From NCBI RefSeq assembly GCF_023061185.1, contig NZ_JAKGAK010000005.1, forward strand, positions 62,001 to 126,000: a DNA stretch of 64,000 nucleotides, in the 5' to 3' direction. Below the pieces are notes generated by a model, which was given only the letters and a program-made list of their open reading frames with translations, was not told the DNA's origin and did no database searches. Origin of the DNA: Chromohalobacter beijerinckii (GTDB lineage Bacteria > Pseudomonadota > Gammaproteobacteria > Pseudomonadales > Halomonadaceae). Below are positions 44,857-54,558 of the stretch, piece by piece. A program made the translations under genes and the position numbers. The first letter of the stretch is position 1. Each line of letters starts with the position of its first letter.

Positions 44857-45602
44857 TCGCACTCAACGGCATCACCAAACGCTTCGGCGCGCATACCGTC
44901 TTCGAGAACATCGACCTGACGCTGGAGCAAGGCGAGATCATCGTCGTCATAGGCCCGTCGGGCACCGGTAAGTCGACGCTTCTACGCTGCATCAATTATC
45001 TTGAAACGCCCGACGCCGGGCGCCTCACGGTGGGCAATCTCAGCCTCGATGCCAAGCACGCCACACGCCGGGAGATTCTCGCGCTACGCCGGCGTACGGC
45101 GTTCGTATTCCAGAACTACGCCTTGTTCGCCAACAAGACCGCGCTGGACAACATCTGCGAAGGCATGATCGTCGTCGATGGCCTCTCCAAAGCAGAAGCA
45201 CATGCCCGAGGGCGCGAGATTCTCGAACGCATCGGTCTCGCCGACAAGGCCAATGCATATCCAGCATCGCTATCAGGCGGCCAACAGCAACGCGTAGGCA
45301 TCGGGCGTGCGATGGCCGCCAAGGCGGAAGTCATCCTCTTCGATGAGCCGACTTCCGCACTCGACCCGGAGTGGGTCGACGAGGTGCTTGCCCTGATGAA
45401 GCACCTCGCCCTGGAGCGCCAGACCATGATCGTAGTCAGCCACGAGATGCAATTCGCCCGCGAAGTCGCTGACCGCGTGGTGTTCATGGACGAAGGCCGC
45501 ATCATCGAACAAGGCCCGCCCGACGAGCTTTTCACCAACCCCCAGGACGAACGCACGCAACGCTTTTTGCGCAAGGTGCTGGCCAACAACCCCATCGTTT
45601 GA
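44853..45602 (+). CDS. Amino acid ABC transporter, ATP-binding protein
   Basis: 249 residues, complete polar amino acid transport ATPase: Walker [11 protein letters not shown]-loop FQNYALF, signature [16 protein letters not shown], Walker [15 protein letters not shown] and the switch histidine in [10 protein letters not shown]. Starts within the permease stop codon (4-base overlap), so all three transporter genes are coupled. Confidence 0.94.
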   Translation: MIALNGITKRFGAHTVFENIDLTLEQGEIIVVIGPSGTGKSTLLRCINYLETPDAGRLTVGNLSLDAKHATRREILALRRRTAFVFQNYALFANKTALDNICEGMIVVDGLSKAEAHARGREILERIGLADKANAYPASLSGGQQQRVGIGRAMAAKAEVILFDEPTSALDPEWVDEVLALMKHLALERQTMIVVSHEMQFAREVADRVVFMDEGRIIEQGPPDELFTNPQDERTQRFLRKVLANNPIV

Positions 45603-45633
45603 GTCGGATGCGGCCAGGTGCCTGGGCGGCGGG

Positions 45634-46854
45634 TTACACCTGGCCCTGGTTGTCGAGTTCCACGGCCTCGTACATGCGCTCCTTGAGGTCGTGGATCGCC
45701 GCGCTTACCCGGTTCCAACTGGGAATGAACGGCTTGTCGCGAGGCGATTCGAGAAACGAGGCGCCCGCCTCGAGGATGTTGGCGGTGAAAAGCTCCACGG
45801 CCTGTTCCTCGCTGTGACGGTCGAGCGCCAGGCCATTCATGCGCGCGTCGTTGTCGTAGGCCTCGATCAGATCCAGCGCGGTGCGATAGTAGGTTGCCTT
45901 GATGGTGCGAAAGGTCTCGGAGTGGATGGGCACGCCCAATGTCGCCAGCTTGCGGAACATGGCCTTGGCGATGTCCAGGCTCATGCGGTTGAGGCCGCCG
46001 CTCGGGTCGTCCTGGGAGACAGGCTGATGCTTGTGATCGTAGGCATCGGCGATGTCCACCTGGCACAGCCGCTTGGTCGAGTGGTTGCGGTGAACCTCCG
46101 ATAGCACGCCGATCTCCAGCCCCCAATCGCTGGGAATGCGGATGCCGTCGAGCACATCGGCACGCATCGAGAACTCTCCCGAGAGCGGATACCGATAGCT
46201 ATCCAGATATTCCAGGTACGGCAGCGGCCCGAAGACCATCTTCAACGCGCGGATCAACGGGGTCACCATCAGCCGCGCGACACGCCCGTTGAGCTTGCCG
46301 TCAGCCACCCGCGAGTAATAGCCCTTGCAGAACTCGTAGTTGAACTGCGGATTGGCGACCGGATACAGCAGCCGCGCCAGCATGCCGCGGTCATAGGTCA
46401 CGATATCGCAATCGTGCAGCGCTACCGCTTCCGTGCGCGCAGAAGCCAGCACATAACCGCTGCAGTACCACACGTTACGTCCCTTGCCGGGCTCCTGCGG
46501 CGCTAGGTCGAGGGCGTTCAACTCGGCATCCAGCGCCGACAGACGCGGGCCATCGTTCCACAAAATGCGGTGATGCTGCGGCAGGCGCGAGAAGAATTCA
46601 CGGGCGCGCAAGAACTGGTCACGATCGGCGCGATCCAGCCCGATCACGATCTCCGAGAGATACGGCACCTGCGCCAGTTCATCGACGATATTCGACAACG
46701 CAGGCCCCTCGAGTTCGGAGAACAGCGAGGGCAGTATCAAGCCCATCGGCCGGCGCTTGGAAAACCTCATCAAATCGGCTTCCAAGGCTTCCACCGGGCG
46801 CTGGGTAAGATTATGAAAGGTGGTGACGATACCGTTCTGGTAGAAATCGCTCAT
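45634..46854 (-). CDS. gpgS: Glucosyl-3-phosphoglycerate synthase (GT81)
   Basis: 406 residues. GT-A glycosyltransferase with metal motif in AVALHDCDIVTYDRGML, plus LILPSLFSELEG, GLDRADRDQF and the acceptor block YLDSYRYPLSGEFSMRADVLDGIRIPSDWGLEIGVL. It transfers glucose from a nucleotide sugar to 3-phosphoglycerate, the first step to glucosylglycerate. The start at 46854 overlaps the phosphatase stop by 4 bases, giving a two-gene pathway. Confidence 0.88.
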   Translation of the reverse strand: MSDFYQNGIVTTFHNLTQRPVEALEADLMRFSKRRPMGLILPSLFSELEGPALSNIVDELAQVPYLSEIVIGLDRADRDQFLRAREFFSRLPQHHRILWNDGPRLSALDAELNALDLAPQEPGKGRNVWYCSGYVLASARTEAVALHDCDIVTYDRGMLARLLYPVANPQFNYEFCKGYYSRVADGKLNGRVARLMVTPLIRALKMVFGPLPYLEYLDSYRYPLSGEFSMRADVLDGIRIPSDWGLEIGVLSEVHRNHSTKRLCQVDIADAYDHKHQPVSQDDPSGGLNRMSLDIAKAMFRKLATLGVPIHSETFRTIKATYYRTALDLIEAYDNDARMNGLALDRHSEEQAVELFTANILEAGASFLESPRDKPFIPSWNRVSAAIHDLKERMYEAVELDNQGQV

Positions 46855-47738
46855 CGTGACGTGCCCTCCTGGGGAGTCTTGTCTTCGGACGTCGCATCCA
46901 TGCAGGTCTGCCACCAGTCGGCGATGCCCTCAGCCCAACCGTCGGGGCCGGGTTGCCGGGTGCGGAAGAGTGGTGCTTCAGTGGCAACATTGACCGTCGC
47001 AGCATGCTTGCCGCGCACCAGTATCGGGTGATCGACGGCCTCGAGCAGGCTGATATCGTTGGGTCCATCGCCCAGCCCCACGGTCGCGGGCCTGACACCA
47101 CGTAGCGCCGTATAACGCTCGACCAGCCAGCGCAGCGACTGGCCCTTGTCGACCGCCCCCATCACATGCCAGAAGCGCCCACCCCGAGTCAGCCGCAAGC
47201 CATCGCTTTCCAGGGCCCGTCGAAAGCGCGCCAGCGCGGCCTCGTCGTCGTCCCATATCAACGGCTCGCTGCCTTCGCGGGCCAACGCTTGACGCGCTTT
47301 GTCGGCACTCAGCGAAGTCAACTCGCACAGCGTCTCGAGGGACAATTCCGCCATGCTGCGAAAGCGCACGCCCAGCCGCTCACGCAACACGTCGAGCCGT
47401 CTGCGGATGAACCCTATATCCAGCGACGGCGTCTTGACGATCAATCCACCCGGCGCGGCGGGGTCACGATCCAGCCGAGCATGTTGCCAACGCGCCGGCA
47501 ATCCGATCACCGCGCCGTTCTCGGCGATGAACGGGGTTGCCGTGAGCCCCAGTTCATTGCGCAGGGCCAGTAGTTCCTCGCGGGTCTTGCTGGTCGTGGG
47601 AATCACCGCGACATCGGCCTCGGCAAGCCGAGTCAACCAGGCGGCGGCGGGTTGCCACGTATAACTGTCGTGGTCGAGTAGCGTGCCATCCAAATCGGTG
47701 AACACCAGCCACGGCGTATGCGAAACCGACTGCGTCAT
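46851..47738 (-). CDS. Glucosyl/mannosyl-3-phosphoglycerate phosphatase (HAD-IIB)
   Basis: 295 residues. HAD motifs: WLVFTDLDGTLLDHDSYTW (nucleophile), VIPTTSKTREELLAL, and GLGDGPNDISLLEAVDHPILV. The MpgP/YedP family removes phosphate from mannosyl- or glucosyl-3-phosphoglycerate; the adjacent gpgS makes glucosyl the likely substrate. The product glucosylglycerate is an osmoprotectant, often used under nitrogen shortage. First gene of the pair. Confidence 0.87.
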   Translation of the reverse strand: MTQSVSHTPWLVFTDLDGTLLDHDSYTWQPAAAWLTRLAEADVAVIPTTSKTREELLALRNELGLTATPFIAENGAVIGLPARWQHARLDRDPAAPGGLIVKTPSLDIGFIRRRLDVLRERLGVRFRSMAELSLETLCELTSLSADKARQALAREGSEPLIWDDDEAALARFRRALESDGLRLTRGGRFWHVMGAVDKGQSLRWLVERYTALRGVRPATVGLGDGPNDISLLEAVDHPILVRGKHAATVNVATEAPLFRTRQPGPDGWAEGIADWWQTCMDATSEDKTPQEGTSR

Positions 47739-47925
47739 GAGCCTTCTCCCCTTGGCACCGCCTCACATGTCCTGGAATGCGCCACACGATCTCGATGCGA
47801 TCATGAAAGGTGCTCTTCAGATGAAGGTAGCACGGATCGTGCCACCCTCTGATAAGCAACCCTGCGAGCCCGGCCACCAAGGACTCATGCACGCGTCGCA
47901 ACGGTGCATTGCCTTCCTCCAGGCA

Positions 47926-47969
47926 CAAAAATGCCCCGTCGCAGCGCATCTAATGCACTACAACGGGGC
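47926..47969 (-). terminator. Rho-independent terminator of dgoK
   Basis: Stem GCCCCGT/ACGGGGC with an inner pairing TGCAT-ATGCG region, followed on the minus strand by ATTTTTG. It starts 31 bases after the dgoK stop and closes the dgo operon. Confidence 0.75.
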
Positions 47970-47999
47970 GTATAAAGCCTTAGCCTTGGGCAGAACGCG

Positions 48000-48911
48000 T
48001 TACTCGGCGTGATGATGTTCGGCAATCACCGCCAACCCGGCGAGCGTCGCCGCATCGCTATCCAGCGGCGTGACCTCAAGACCGGCCGTTTCGAGCGCCA
48101 GCGTATAAGGACGCCGTAACGCCTCGGCGCCGATCAACAGCAAGCGCTCGAGATCGGGACGCGCGGCGCGCATCGCACGGACTTCCTCACCGATCAACAC
48201 CCCGGAGATGAAGCTGCCTACCTGCTCGGCATACAGACCGCGATAGAGGTGTCGGCTGCGCGCCTCGAATAGCGCATGCAGCACGCCGTCCTCGCTATGG
48301 GCACGCGCCAGTCCCTGGCGAAATGCACCTTCATCGAACGGCGCGTCATCGCGGGCGGGTTCGCCCGGCAGGGTATGGAAGCGTACCGCATGGTAAAGCT
48401 CGCCGGTCATCAGCGTGGTGAAGGCCGTCAGGCGACCATCGCGTAGTCGCGCCCACTTGCTGTGGGTGCCGGGCAGGCAGCAGTCGGCGTCGAAGACGCC
48501 CGCCAGCGCCAGGGCACCAAATGCCTGAACCTCTTCACCGCGCATGACGTCACAGTGCGTCTCATCGACGTGCTTCACGCCCGGCACAATCCAGGTGTTT
48601 TCCAACCCCGGTGCGGCCACGACATGGGCGGCGAGATCACGCCCCGAGACGGGCAAATCGAGCTGCGGTGCCTCACTCCAGCCGCGCTTGGAACCGACCA
48701 TGCCCGCCAGATAGACGGGCACCCGACCGCCTTCTCGCCAATCGCCGACTTGAGCCTGGCAGTAATGCGGAAACTCAGCGGTTTCCAGCGCCTTGAGCCC
48801 TGCCTCGCTACGCCGCGACTCGAGGCAGGCACCGCTTTGCCGATCGACTAGAAACGCCCGAAAATTGCTGGTGCCCCAGTCGATGACGATCAGTCGCTGC
48901 TCGGCGCTCAT
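48000..48911 (-). CDS. dgoK: 2-dehydro-3-deoxygalactonokinase
   Basis: 303 residues. Phosphorylates KDGal in the DeLey-Doudoroff pathway. ASKHA-type phosphate motif LIVIDWGTSNFRAFLVD, with LAGMVGSKRGW, IVPGVKH, CLPGTHSKWA and FISGVLIGEE as family blocks. The start at 48911 overlaps the dgoA stop by 4 bases. Last gene of the operon. Confidence 0.94.
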   Translation of the reverse strand: MSAEQRLIVIDWGTSNFRAFLVDRQSGACLESRRSEAGLKALETAEFPHYCQAQVGDWREGGRVPVYLAGMVGSKRGWSEAPQLDLPVSGRDLAAHVVAAPGLENTWIVPGVKHVDETHCDVMRGEEVQAFGALALAGVFDADCCLPGTHSKWARLRDGRLTAFTTLMTGELYHAVRFHTLPGEPARDDAPFDEGAFRQGLARAHSEDGVLHALFEARSRHLYRGLYAEQVGSFISGVLIGEEVRAMRAARPDLERLLLIGAEALRRPYTLALETAGLEVTPLDSDAATLAGLAVIAEHHHAE

Positions 48912-49594
48912 TGATCGCCCTCGTGCTCGAACAATTCGGTCATGGTGTAGAGTTCCTCGAGCCGCCGCCATTCGGCGACGAGCTCGCGCGCGACCTCGCC
49001 CACCTCGACGGCGCTGCGCCCGGGACGGTAAAGGTTGCTCCCAAAACCGAAACCACGAATGCCCACGCCATGCCAATCCGACATGTTGCTCTTGTCGATA
49101 CCGCCGACGGCGAATACCGGTAGTTCCGGGGGCAGGATCGCACTGATATCCTTGAAGTAGCCGGTGCCCAGACGCCCGGCCGGGAACAGCTTGAGCGCCG
49201 TAGCACCGGCACGCGCCGCGCTCAACGCCTCACTCGGCGTCATGCAGCCGACCAGCGGCGCCAGCCCCTGCTCGACACCGGCACGAATCACCTCGGGGTC
49301 GCTGTTGGGAGTGACCATCAACGGGGCGTCAAGACGCGCCAGTTCGGCTGTATCAGTGGCCTCCAGCACCGTACCGGCGCCCACCAGCACATGCTCAGGG
49401 CAACGTGCCGCAACGCGTTCGATACTCTTCCACGGCAAGGGAGAGTTGAGCGGGATCTCGATCAGACGAAACCCCGCCTCGACCAACTCGTCGAAGACCT
49501 TATCGATTTCTTCGGGGCGGATACCACGTAGAATCGCCACCAGCGGCAATTCCCTGAGTGCCGCGTCGAGCGCGGCGCGTTGTGTCTCGTTCAT
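48908..49594 (-). CDS. dgoA: 2-dehydro-3-deoxy-6-phosphogalactonate aldolase
   Basis: 228 residues, class I aldolase with the KDPG-aldolase fold. Splits KDPGal to pyruvate and glyceraldehyde 3-phosphate. Motifs: LVAILRGIRPEEI, LIEIPLNSP, VGAGTVL, and the Schiff-base lysine in ATALKLFPAGRLG. AAAGGAGG before the ATG at 49594 fixes the start. It follows dgoD after a 588-base REP array. Confidence 0.94.
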   Translation of the reverse strand: MNETQRAALDAALRELPLVAILRGIRPEEIDKVFDELVEAGFRLIEIPLNSPLPWKSIERVAARCPEHVLVGAGTVLEATDTAELARLDAPLMVTPNSDPEVIRAGVEQGLAPLVGCMTPSEALSAARAGATALKLFPAGRLGTGYFKDISAILPPELPVFAVGGIDKSNMSDWHGVGIRGFGFGSNLYRPGRSAVEVGEVARELVAEWRRLEELYTMTELFEHEGDQ

Positions 49595-49629
49595 AAAGCC
49601 TCCTTTACCACACCTAGAGAGCGTACCGT

Positions 49630-50180
49630 CGGGAACAAGTTCCCTCCCACAAGACCACCAAGGCCAGGAGCTGGTGGGGTCATCATCAGGAACAAGCCTC
49701 CTCTCCCACAAGATCCTCGAAGACGGGGTTCGTGGGAGCGAATTTATTCGCGATGCAGTTGGCTCAAAGCCTCCGCGATCGGGAACAAGTTTCCTCCCAC
49801 AAAAACCACCAAGGCCAGGAGCTGGTGGGGCCATCATCAGGAACAAGTCCCCTCCCACAAGATCCTCGAAGCTGGGGTTCGTGGGAGCGAATTCATTCGC
49901 GATGCAGTTGGCTCAAAGCCTCCGCGATCGGGAACAAGTTCCCTCCCACACAACCACCAAGGCCAGGAGCTAGTGACCATCATCGGGAACAAGTTCCCTC
50001 CCACAAGACCACCAAGGCCAGGAGCTGGTGGGACCATCATCAGGAACAAGCTGCCTCTCCCACAAAAACCACCAAGGCCAGGAGCTGGTGGGACCATCAT
50101 CGGGAACAAGCCCCCTCCCCCACAAGACCACCAAGGCCAGGAGCTGGTGGGACCATCATCGGGAACAAGTTCCCTCTCAC
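49630..50180. repeat. Tandem REP array inside the dgo operon
   Basis: About eight units of roughly 55-60 bases, each beginning CGGGAACAAGTTCCCTCCCA and continuing with CAAGACCACCAAGGCCAGGA and GCTGGTGGG. Two units carry instead an inverted partner, GTGGGAGCGAATTTATTCGC followed by GATGCAGTTGGCTCAAAGCC. The array fills nearly all of the 588-base gap between dgoD and dgoA and must be transcribed with them. It can form a row of hairpins. Confidence 0.93.
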
Positions 50181-50182
50181 CA

Positions 50183-51331
50183 TTACCACTCGGCGATGGA
50201 GCCATCTTCATGCGTCCACACCGGGTTGCGCCAGCGATGGCCCACCTTGGCGCGCTCCTCGACGAATTCCTCGTCGATCTCGACTCCCAGGCCGGGCCCT
50301 TCGGGAATCGCGCTGAAGCCATCGGTGATGGCCAGCGCGGATTTGTCGACCAGGTAATCCAGTACATCGTTATCACGATTGTAGTGGATGCCCATGCTCT
50401 GCTCCTGGATGAACGCATTGTGGTTCACCGCGTCCACGTGCAACGACGCGGCCAGCGTCAACGGCCCCAGCGGGCAATGTGGCGCCAGCGCAACATCGTG
50501 ACACGACGCCAGCGAGGCAATCTTCATGCCCTCGCTGATGCCGCCGCAGTGCGAGAGATCGGGCTGGACGATATCCACCATGCCCTCCGCCAGTAGGTCG
50601 CGGAATTGGTAGCGCGTATGCAACCGTTCTCCGGTGGCGATGGGGTAACCAAGTCCGGTGGCGATGTGCTTGAGGCTAGGCAGATGCTCGGGCAGCACAG
50701 GTTCCTCGACGAACATCGGGTGATAGGGCTCCAGCTCGCGCATCAGCACCTTGGCCATGGGACGATGCACGCGCCCGTGAAAGTCGATGGCGATGCCCAC
50801 GTCCGGGCCCACCACCTCGCGCGCCTCGGCGACCCGCGCCACGGCCTCGTCGATCTTGCGGTGCGAATCGACGATCTGCATTTCCGGCGTGCCATTCATC
50901 TTGAACGCCGTGAATCCCTTGTCGACCAAGGCCTTGGCGCCAGCCCCCACGTCGCTGGGACGGTCGCCGCCGGTCCAGGCGTACATGCGCATCTTGTCGC
51001 GCACCTTGCCGCCCAGCAGCTGATAGACGGGCACACCGAGATCGCGCCCCTTGAGGTCCCAAAGCGCCTGATCGATCCCGGCGATGGCACTCATCAGGAT
51101 AGGACCGCCACGATAGAAACCCGCACGGTACATCGTGTCCCAAAGGTATTCGATACGGTGCGGATCCTGGCCAACCAGGTAGTCGGCGAGTTCGTGCACT
51201 GCCGCCTCGACGGTGGCCGCGCGTCCTTCCACGACCGGCTCGCCCCAGCCGTAGCATCCCTCATCGGTTTCGATCTTGAGGAACAGCCAACGCGGCGGTA
51301 CTTGCCAGGTCTTGAGCTGGGTAATCTTCAC
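50183..51331 (-). CDS. dgoD: D-galactonate dehydratase
   Basis: 382 residues, exactly the known DgoD length. Enolase-superfamily enzyme that dehydrates galactonate to KDGal. Metal ligands lie in [18 protein letters not shown] and [13 protein letters not shown]; catalytic region [19 protein letters not shown]-terminal cap [24 protein letters not shown]. The start is GTG at 51331 with GGAG seven bases upstream. Transcribed first after dgoR. Confidence 0.95.
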   Translation of the reverse strand: MKITQLKTWQVPPRWLFLKIETDEGCYGWGEPVVEGRAATVEAAVHELADYLVGQDPHRIEYLWDTMYRAGFYRGGPILMSAIAGIDQALWDLKGRDLGVPVYQLLGGKVRDKMRMYAWTGGDRPSDVGAGAKALVDKGFTAFKMNGTPEMQIVDSHRKIDEAVARVAEAREVVGPDVGIAIDFHGRVHRPMAKVLMRELEPYHPMFVEEPVLPEHLPSLKHIATGLGYPIATGERLHTRYQFRDLLAEGMVDIVQPDLSHCGGISEGMKIASLASCHDVALAPHCPLGPLTLAASLHVDAVNHNAFIQEQSMGIHYNRDNDVLDYLVDKSALAITDGFSAIPEGPGLGVEIDEEFVEERAKVGHRWRNPVWTHEDGSIAEW

Positions 51332-51368
51332 GAGAGGTCTCCTTGTCGATGCAAAAGTGATGACACGC

Positions 51369-52151
51369 TCACCGCCCGTCGGGGGTGGCGCCGCCAAGTG
51401 GGGATAATGAAGGCAGGTTCGTCGGGGATTCGGCGATACCCAGATCCTGCCCGGTGCGCTCGAGGACCGCCAAGGCACACGCTTGCGCCCGTTCCGGCTG
51501 ACGCAGACGAATCGCTTCCATCACCTTACGGTGGCGCTCCATGCTGTCGGCGAGCTCATCGGCGCTCTGGTTGGAACGCTGGACCAGCACCGTGATCGTG
51601 GGCCTCAGCACATGACTGAGCTGCGTCCACACAACGTTGTGTGTCGCGGCGAAAATCGCCTCGTGGAAGGCCACATCGTAATCGTCGTGGGAGCGCCCTT
51701 CCCAACAGTGATCGGGCGTCTCGAGACTCCGCGTCATGCCGTCGTAGGCCTGCTCGATGGCCAGCAGATCCGTCGCTGTGGCGGCGGTTGCCGCCAGGTA
51801 CGCTACGAAAGGTTCGACGGCTACACGGAAGGCATAGATTTCACGCTGGAAGCGTGGATTGGGCTCGGCATAGCGCGCCATCCACTCGGTCACTCGCGGA
51901 TCGAGCATGTGCCACTGGGTCAGCTCCCGTACCCGCGTACCCTGACCTGAAATACGTACCAACAGTCCCGCCGAGACTAAGTTCTGCAAGACGCTACGCA
52001 CCGTGCTGCGACTGACACCATACGTCTCGCAGAGATCCAGCTCGCGGGGAATCAAATCACCGGGTGCATAACGGCCACTGAAAATCGCCTCGGCCAACGA
52101 CTCGGCGATATCGGGTCGTGCCGTGGTACCGGAAAGTGAAGAGGGGCGCAT
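51369..52151 (-). CDS. dgoR: GntR/FadR-family regulator of galactonate use
   Basis: 260 residues. Winged-helix N-terminus ([31 protein letters not shown]) and an all-helical FCD ligand-binding domain ([33 protein letters not shown] with metal ligands, [11 protein letters not shown]). The position upstream of dgoD on the same strand supports a DgoR-like repressor of galactonate genes. Two palindromes lie just upstream of its start. Confidence 0.88.
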   Translation of the reverse strand: MRPSSLSGTTARPDIAESLAEAIFSGRYAPGDLIPRELDLCETYGVSRSTVRSVLQNLVSAGLLVRISGQGTRVRELTQWHMLDPRVTEWMARYAEPNPRFQREIYAFRVAVEPFVAYLAATAATATDLLAIEQAYDGMTRSLETPDHCWEGRSHDDYDVAFHEAIFAATHNVVWTQLSHVLRPTITVLVQRSNQSADELADSMERHRKVMEAIRLRQPERAQACALAVLERTGQDLGIAESPTNLPSLSPLGGATPDGR

Positions 52152-52168
52152 AAACGGCTCCGCCTGCC

Positions 52169-52201
52169 TTGTTGGACAAATTTACCTCTATGTCCGACAT
52201 A
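52169..52201. promoter_or_regulatory. Probable DgoR operator pair
   Basis: Two palindromes stand ahead of dgoR: TTGTTGGACAA (52169-52179) and TATGTCCGACATA (52189-52201), centred about 21 bases apart, two helical turns. The spacing and TTGT-ACAA form suit a FadR-type GntR dimer and suggest autoregulation of the operon. Confidence 0.6.
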
Positions 52202-52251
52202 GGATCCAGCATTCATTGTCACCGCGCCTTTAGACATTGGTGGATAGCCGC

Positions 52252-54291
52252 CTAGCCGGCGTACCAGTGCACGCAATTGCGTCCCGCGTTCTTGGCCGCA
52301 TAGAGGCCTTCGTCGGCACGCTTGATGGCCGGCTCCAGAGACGCTTCGTCGGGGGCGACGCGCGCCACGCCCAGCGAGGCAGTGTAGGCCAGACGAACTG
52401 TCGCAACGACGTCGGTCTCTATCTCGACCGGCGTGGCCGAGACGGCCAGACGCAACCGCTCGGCGACCTGCATGGCCTGCTCGGGAGCCGTGTCGGGTAA
52501 CAGGACGATGAACTCCTCACCGCCCATACGACACAGGATGTCTCCCTCGCGTAACTGTGTACGCGCGGTATCGGCGAAGGACTGCAGCACCAGATCGCCC
52601 ACATCATGGCCGTGAGTGTCGTTGATGCGCTTGAAGTGATCCAGGTCGATGACGATCAGGCTCAGTGACGTTCCGCGACGGCATGCCCGCGCCATTTCCT
52701 TGGCCGCCTGCCCCTTCAGGTAGCGTCGATTCCACAACCCGGTCAACGGATCGACCATAGCCTGCTCGGCCAGGCGCGCCTCGAGCTGCTTGCGCTCGCT
52801 CAGATCGAATACCGTGGCACGGGAATATTGAAAGCACCCTTCGATGACTTGGGCGGTGGCCTGAATGACCACCGGTAGCCGGGTACCGTCACGGCACATG
52901 AGCACACACTCCGCGCCCCCTTCCTGCCCCGCGCTCAGCACGCCCCGAAACGCATCGTCGAACGCTGCACGCGTATCGGGGGTCACGAAATCGCGATAAT
53001 GCCATTTGTCGATCACCTCATCGACCCGATAACCCAGCCACTCCAGCTCGGTGCGGTTGATCTTCACGATACGGCCATCGCTATCCAGCGAATGATAGCC
53101 ACAGGGCGCATTCTCATAGAGATCCTGTACCTCGCCGGCATACTGCTGCGATTCCCTGGAGAGATGCTGGGCTTCGCGGGAAAACTCCATCGCTTGGCGA
53201 CGCAAGTAACGTTGGCGATGCAGGCTGAGCACCCACAGCACCCCCACGATCACTGAAAGCAGATAGATAAGCCCGAGCACCGCGATTTGCCAGGGACTCT
53301 CCGCCAGCAAGCCAGCCAAGCTGGGGCGCGGCACCACGATCCCCAGCTGCCAGGGTTGAGATGCCGGTGGGGTGACGATCGTACCCGCCTTGTTGCTCTC
53401 GGCAGCCGTGCGAATATCCTGCGTGCGGAATAGCAAGAGATCGTCATCCAGCAATATCTCGCCCTGCAGTTGGGAAGAGAGATCGTGCCAGACCTTGGGA
53501 TAGCGATCCGCGAGGGAATCACCGAAGCGAAGCCCTTCCTCGGTGTTGGGCAGCAGCCATTTGCCCTGATCATCCACCATGACGGCCCGCACTCCTTCGC
53601 CGCTGTCGATGGCATGCGGAAGGCTCGCCGTGAGGTAATGCCAATCCAGGGTAAACAACAGCATCCCCAAACGTTGGCCGTTCTGACCAAATACCGGCGT
53701 GGCGATATCGATCACCGCCGTAGTGACCGTCTTGCCCTCCCGACGGCTCTCCCCGAGGCGGGGGGCGGAAATATAGAGCCCCCGGGGCGGCAAGCGCTTC
53801 GTACCACGGAAAACTCCCGTCTGAGCGTACCGGGTACCTGTCGGGTACGGCAGCAGGCGCGAGCCAGCCTCAAGAAGCTCTTCGCCGGTCGTGTCGATGA
53901 GCACTAGACGTGTATAGCGACCGAAATGGGTCACCAGGGTTTCGAGCATGGCGGCCAATTGTTCCAGGGTGTCTTCCCGATCCTTGAGTGCCACGCCCTC
54001 CCGCACATTGCGCAGATGGCGTCGCAATATCGGCAGTTCGGCCACCGCCAGCACCTGGTTGAAGCTCTCGTTCATGTCGTGCAATAGAGCATCGTATTCG
54101 GCGTTCAACAGCGTCGTCGCACCATGGCGACTGCTGTCGAGGCGTGCCTCCAAGTGAGTCCGGAAAATCGGGTACAGCATGGCCGTAACCAACAGAAGGG
54201 GCACGATGGTCGCGATGACCAGGCGTGCCCCGAGCGTCTTCAAGCGCATCATGGGAAATAATCGCAATCGGCGGCGGACGATGCCCGTCAC
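52252..54291 (-). CDS. Membrane diguanylate cyclase with Cache and PAS domains
   Basis: 679 residues. Two membrane helices (about 22-43 and 340-362) enclose a dCache-like periplasmic sensor (DTTGEELLEAGSRLL, VDDQGKWLLPN). A cytosolic PAS (about 395-515, ENAPCGYHSLDSDGRIVKINR) and a GGDEF domain with intact GGEEF and an REGD inhibitory site five residues before it follow. It should make c-di-GMP with product inhibition. The start GTG at 54291 has AAGGAAGG just before it; ATGs at 54252 and 54249 are alternatives. Confidence 0.9.
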   Translation of the reverse strand: MTGIVRRRLRLFPMMRLKTLGARLVIATIVPLLLVTAMLYPIFRTHLEARLDSSRHGATTLLNAEYDALLHDMNESFNQVLAVAELPILRRHLRNVREGVALKDREDTLEQLAAMLETLVTHFGRYTRLVLIDTTGEELLEAGSRLLPYPTGTRYAQTGVFRGTKRLPPRGLYISAPRLGESRREGKTVTTAVIDIATPVFGQNGQRLGMLLFTLDWHYLTASLPHAIDSGEGVRAVMVDDQGKWLLPNTEEGLRFGDSLADRYPKVWHDLSSQLQGEILLDDDLLLFRTQDIRTAAESNKAGTIVTPPASQPWQLGIVVPRPSLAGLLAESPWQIAVLGLIYLLSVIVGVLWVLSLHRQRYLRRQAMEFSREAQHLSRESQQYAGEVQDLYENAPCGYHSLDSDGRIVKINRTELEWLGYRVDEVIDKWHYRDFVTPDTRAAFDDAFRGVLSAGQEGGAECVLMCRDGTRLPVVIQATAQVIEGCFQYSRATVFDLSERKQLEARLAEQAMVDPLTGLWNRRYLKGQAAKEMARACRRGTSLSLIVIDLDHFKRINDTHGHDVGDLVLQSFADTARTQLREGDILCRMGGEEFIVLLPDTAPEQAMQVAERLRLAVSATPVEIETDVVATVRLAYTASLGVARVAPDEASLEPAIKRADEGLYAAKNAGRNCVHWYAG

Positions 54292-54558
54292 ACCTTCCTT
54301 GGCGCGGTAGCCAGGGGCAGCCAGCAGCGCAAATTCGGCATGTATCGCCTCGGACCAGCGATACTCTTCTGTTCACGAGGCAATAGTATACCTGACGTAA
54401 GCCTAGCGTTACTCTCTGAAAAGCAATGTTCCACTATTGTCGCAGGCACACCCCGTCCGACCGGTCGGTTTTCGGGCATGTCGAATACCAGGCGCCAGCC
54501 CATTGCCGGATGTTTCCTCGCCATGACGTCGCCCCAGCGCAGCTCATGGCGACCCATC

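Noticed and set aside
45612-45645. GGCCAGGTG/CACCTGGCC hairpin between convergent ABC transporter and gpgS genes
   Set aside because: The loop is 16 bases, no T-run follows on either side, and it overlaps the gpgS stop; too weak to call a terminator.
49837-50418. Open frames running through the dgo REP array
   Set aside because: They translate tandem repeats (recurring REQ/GNKFP-like text) and run into dgoD antisense; the pattern is repeat-driven, not coding.
54288-54557. 89-codon open frame downstream of rmlD on the minus strand
   Set aside because: No recognisable domain and only a weak ribosome site; it lies wholly in a gap and has no context support.
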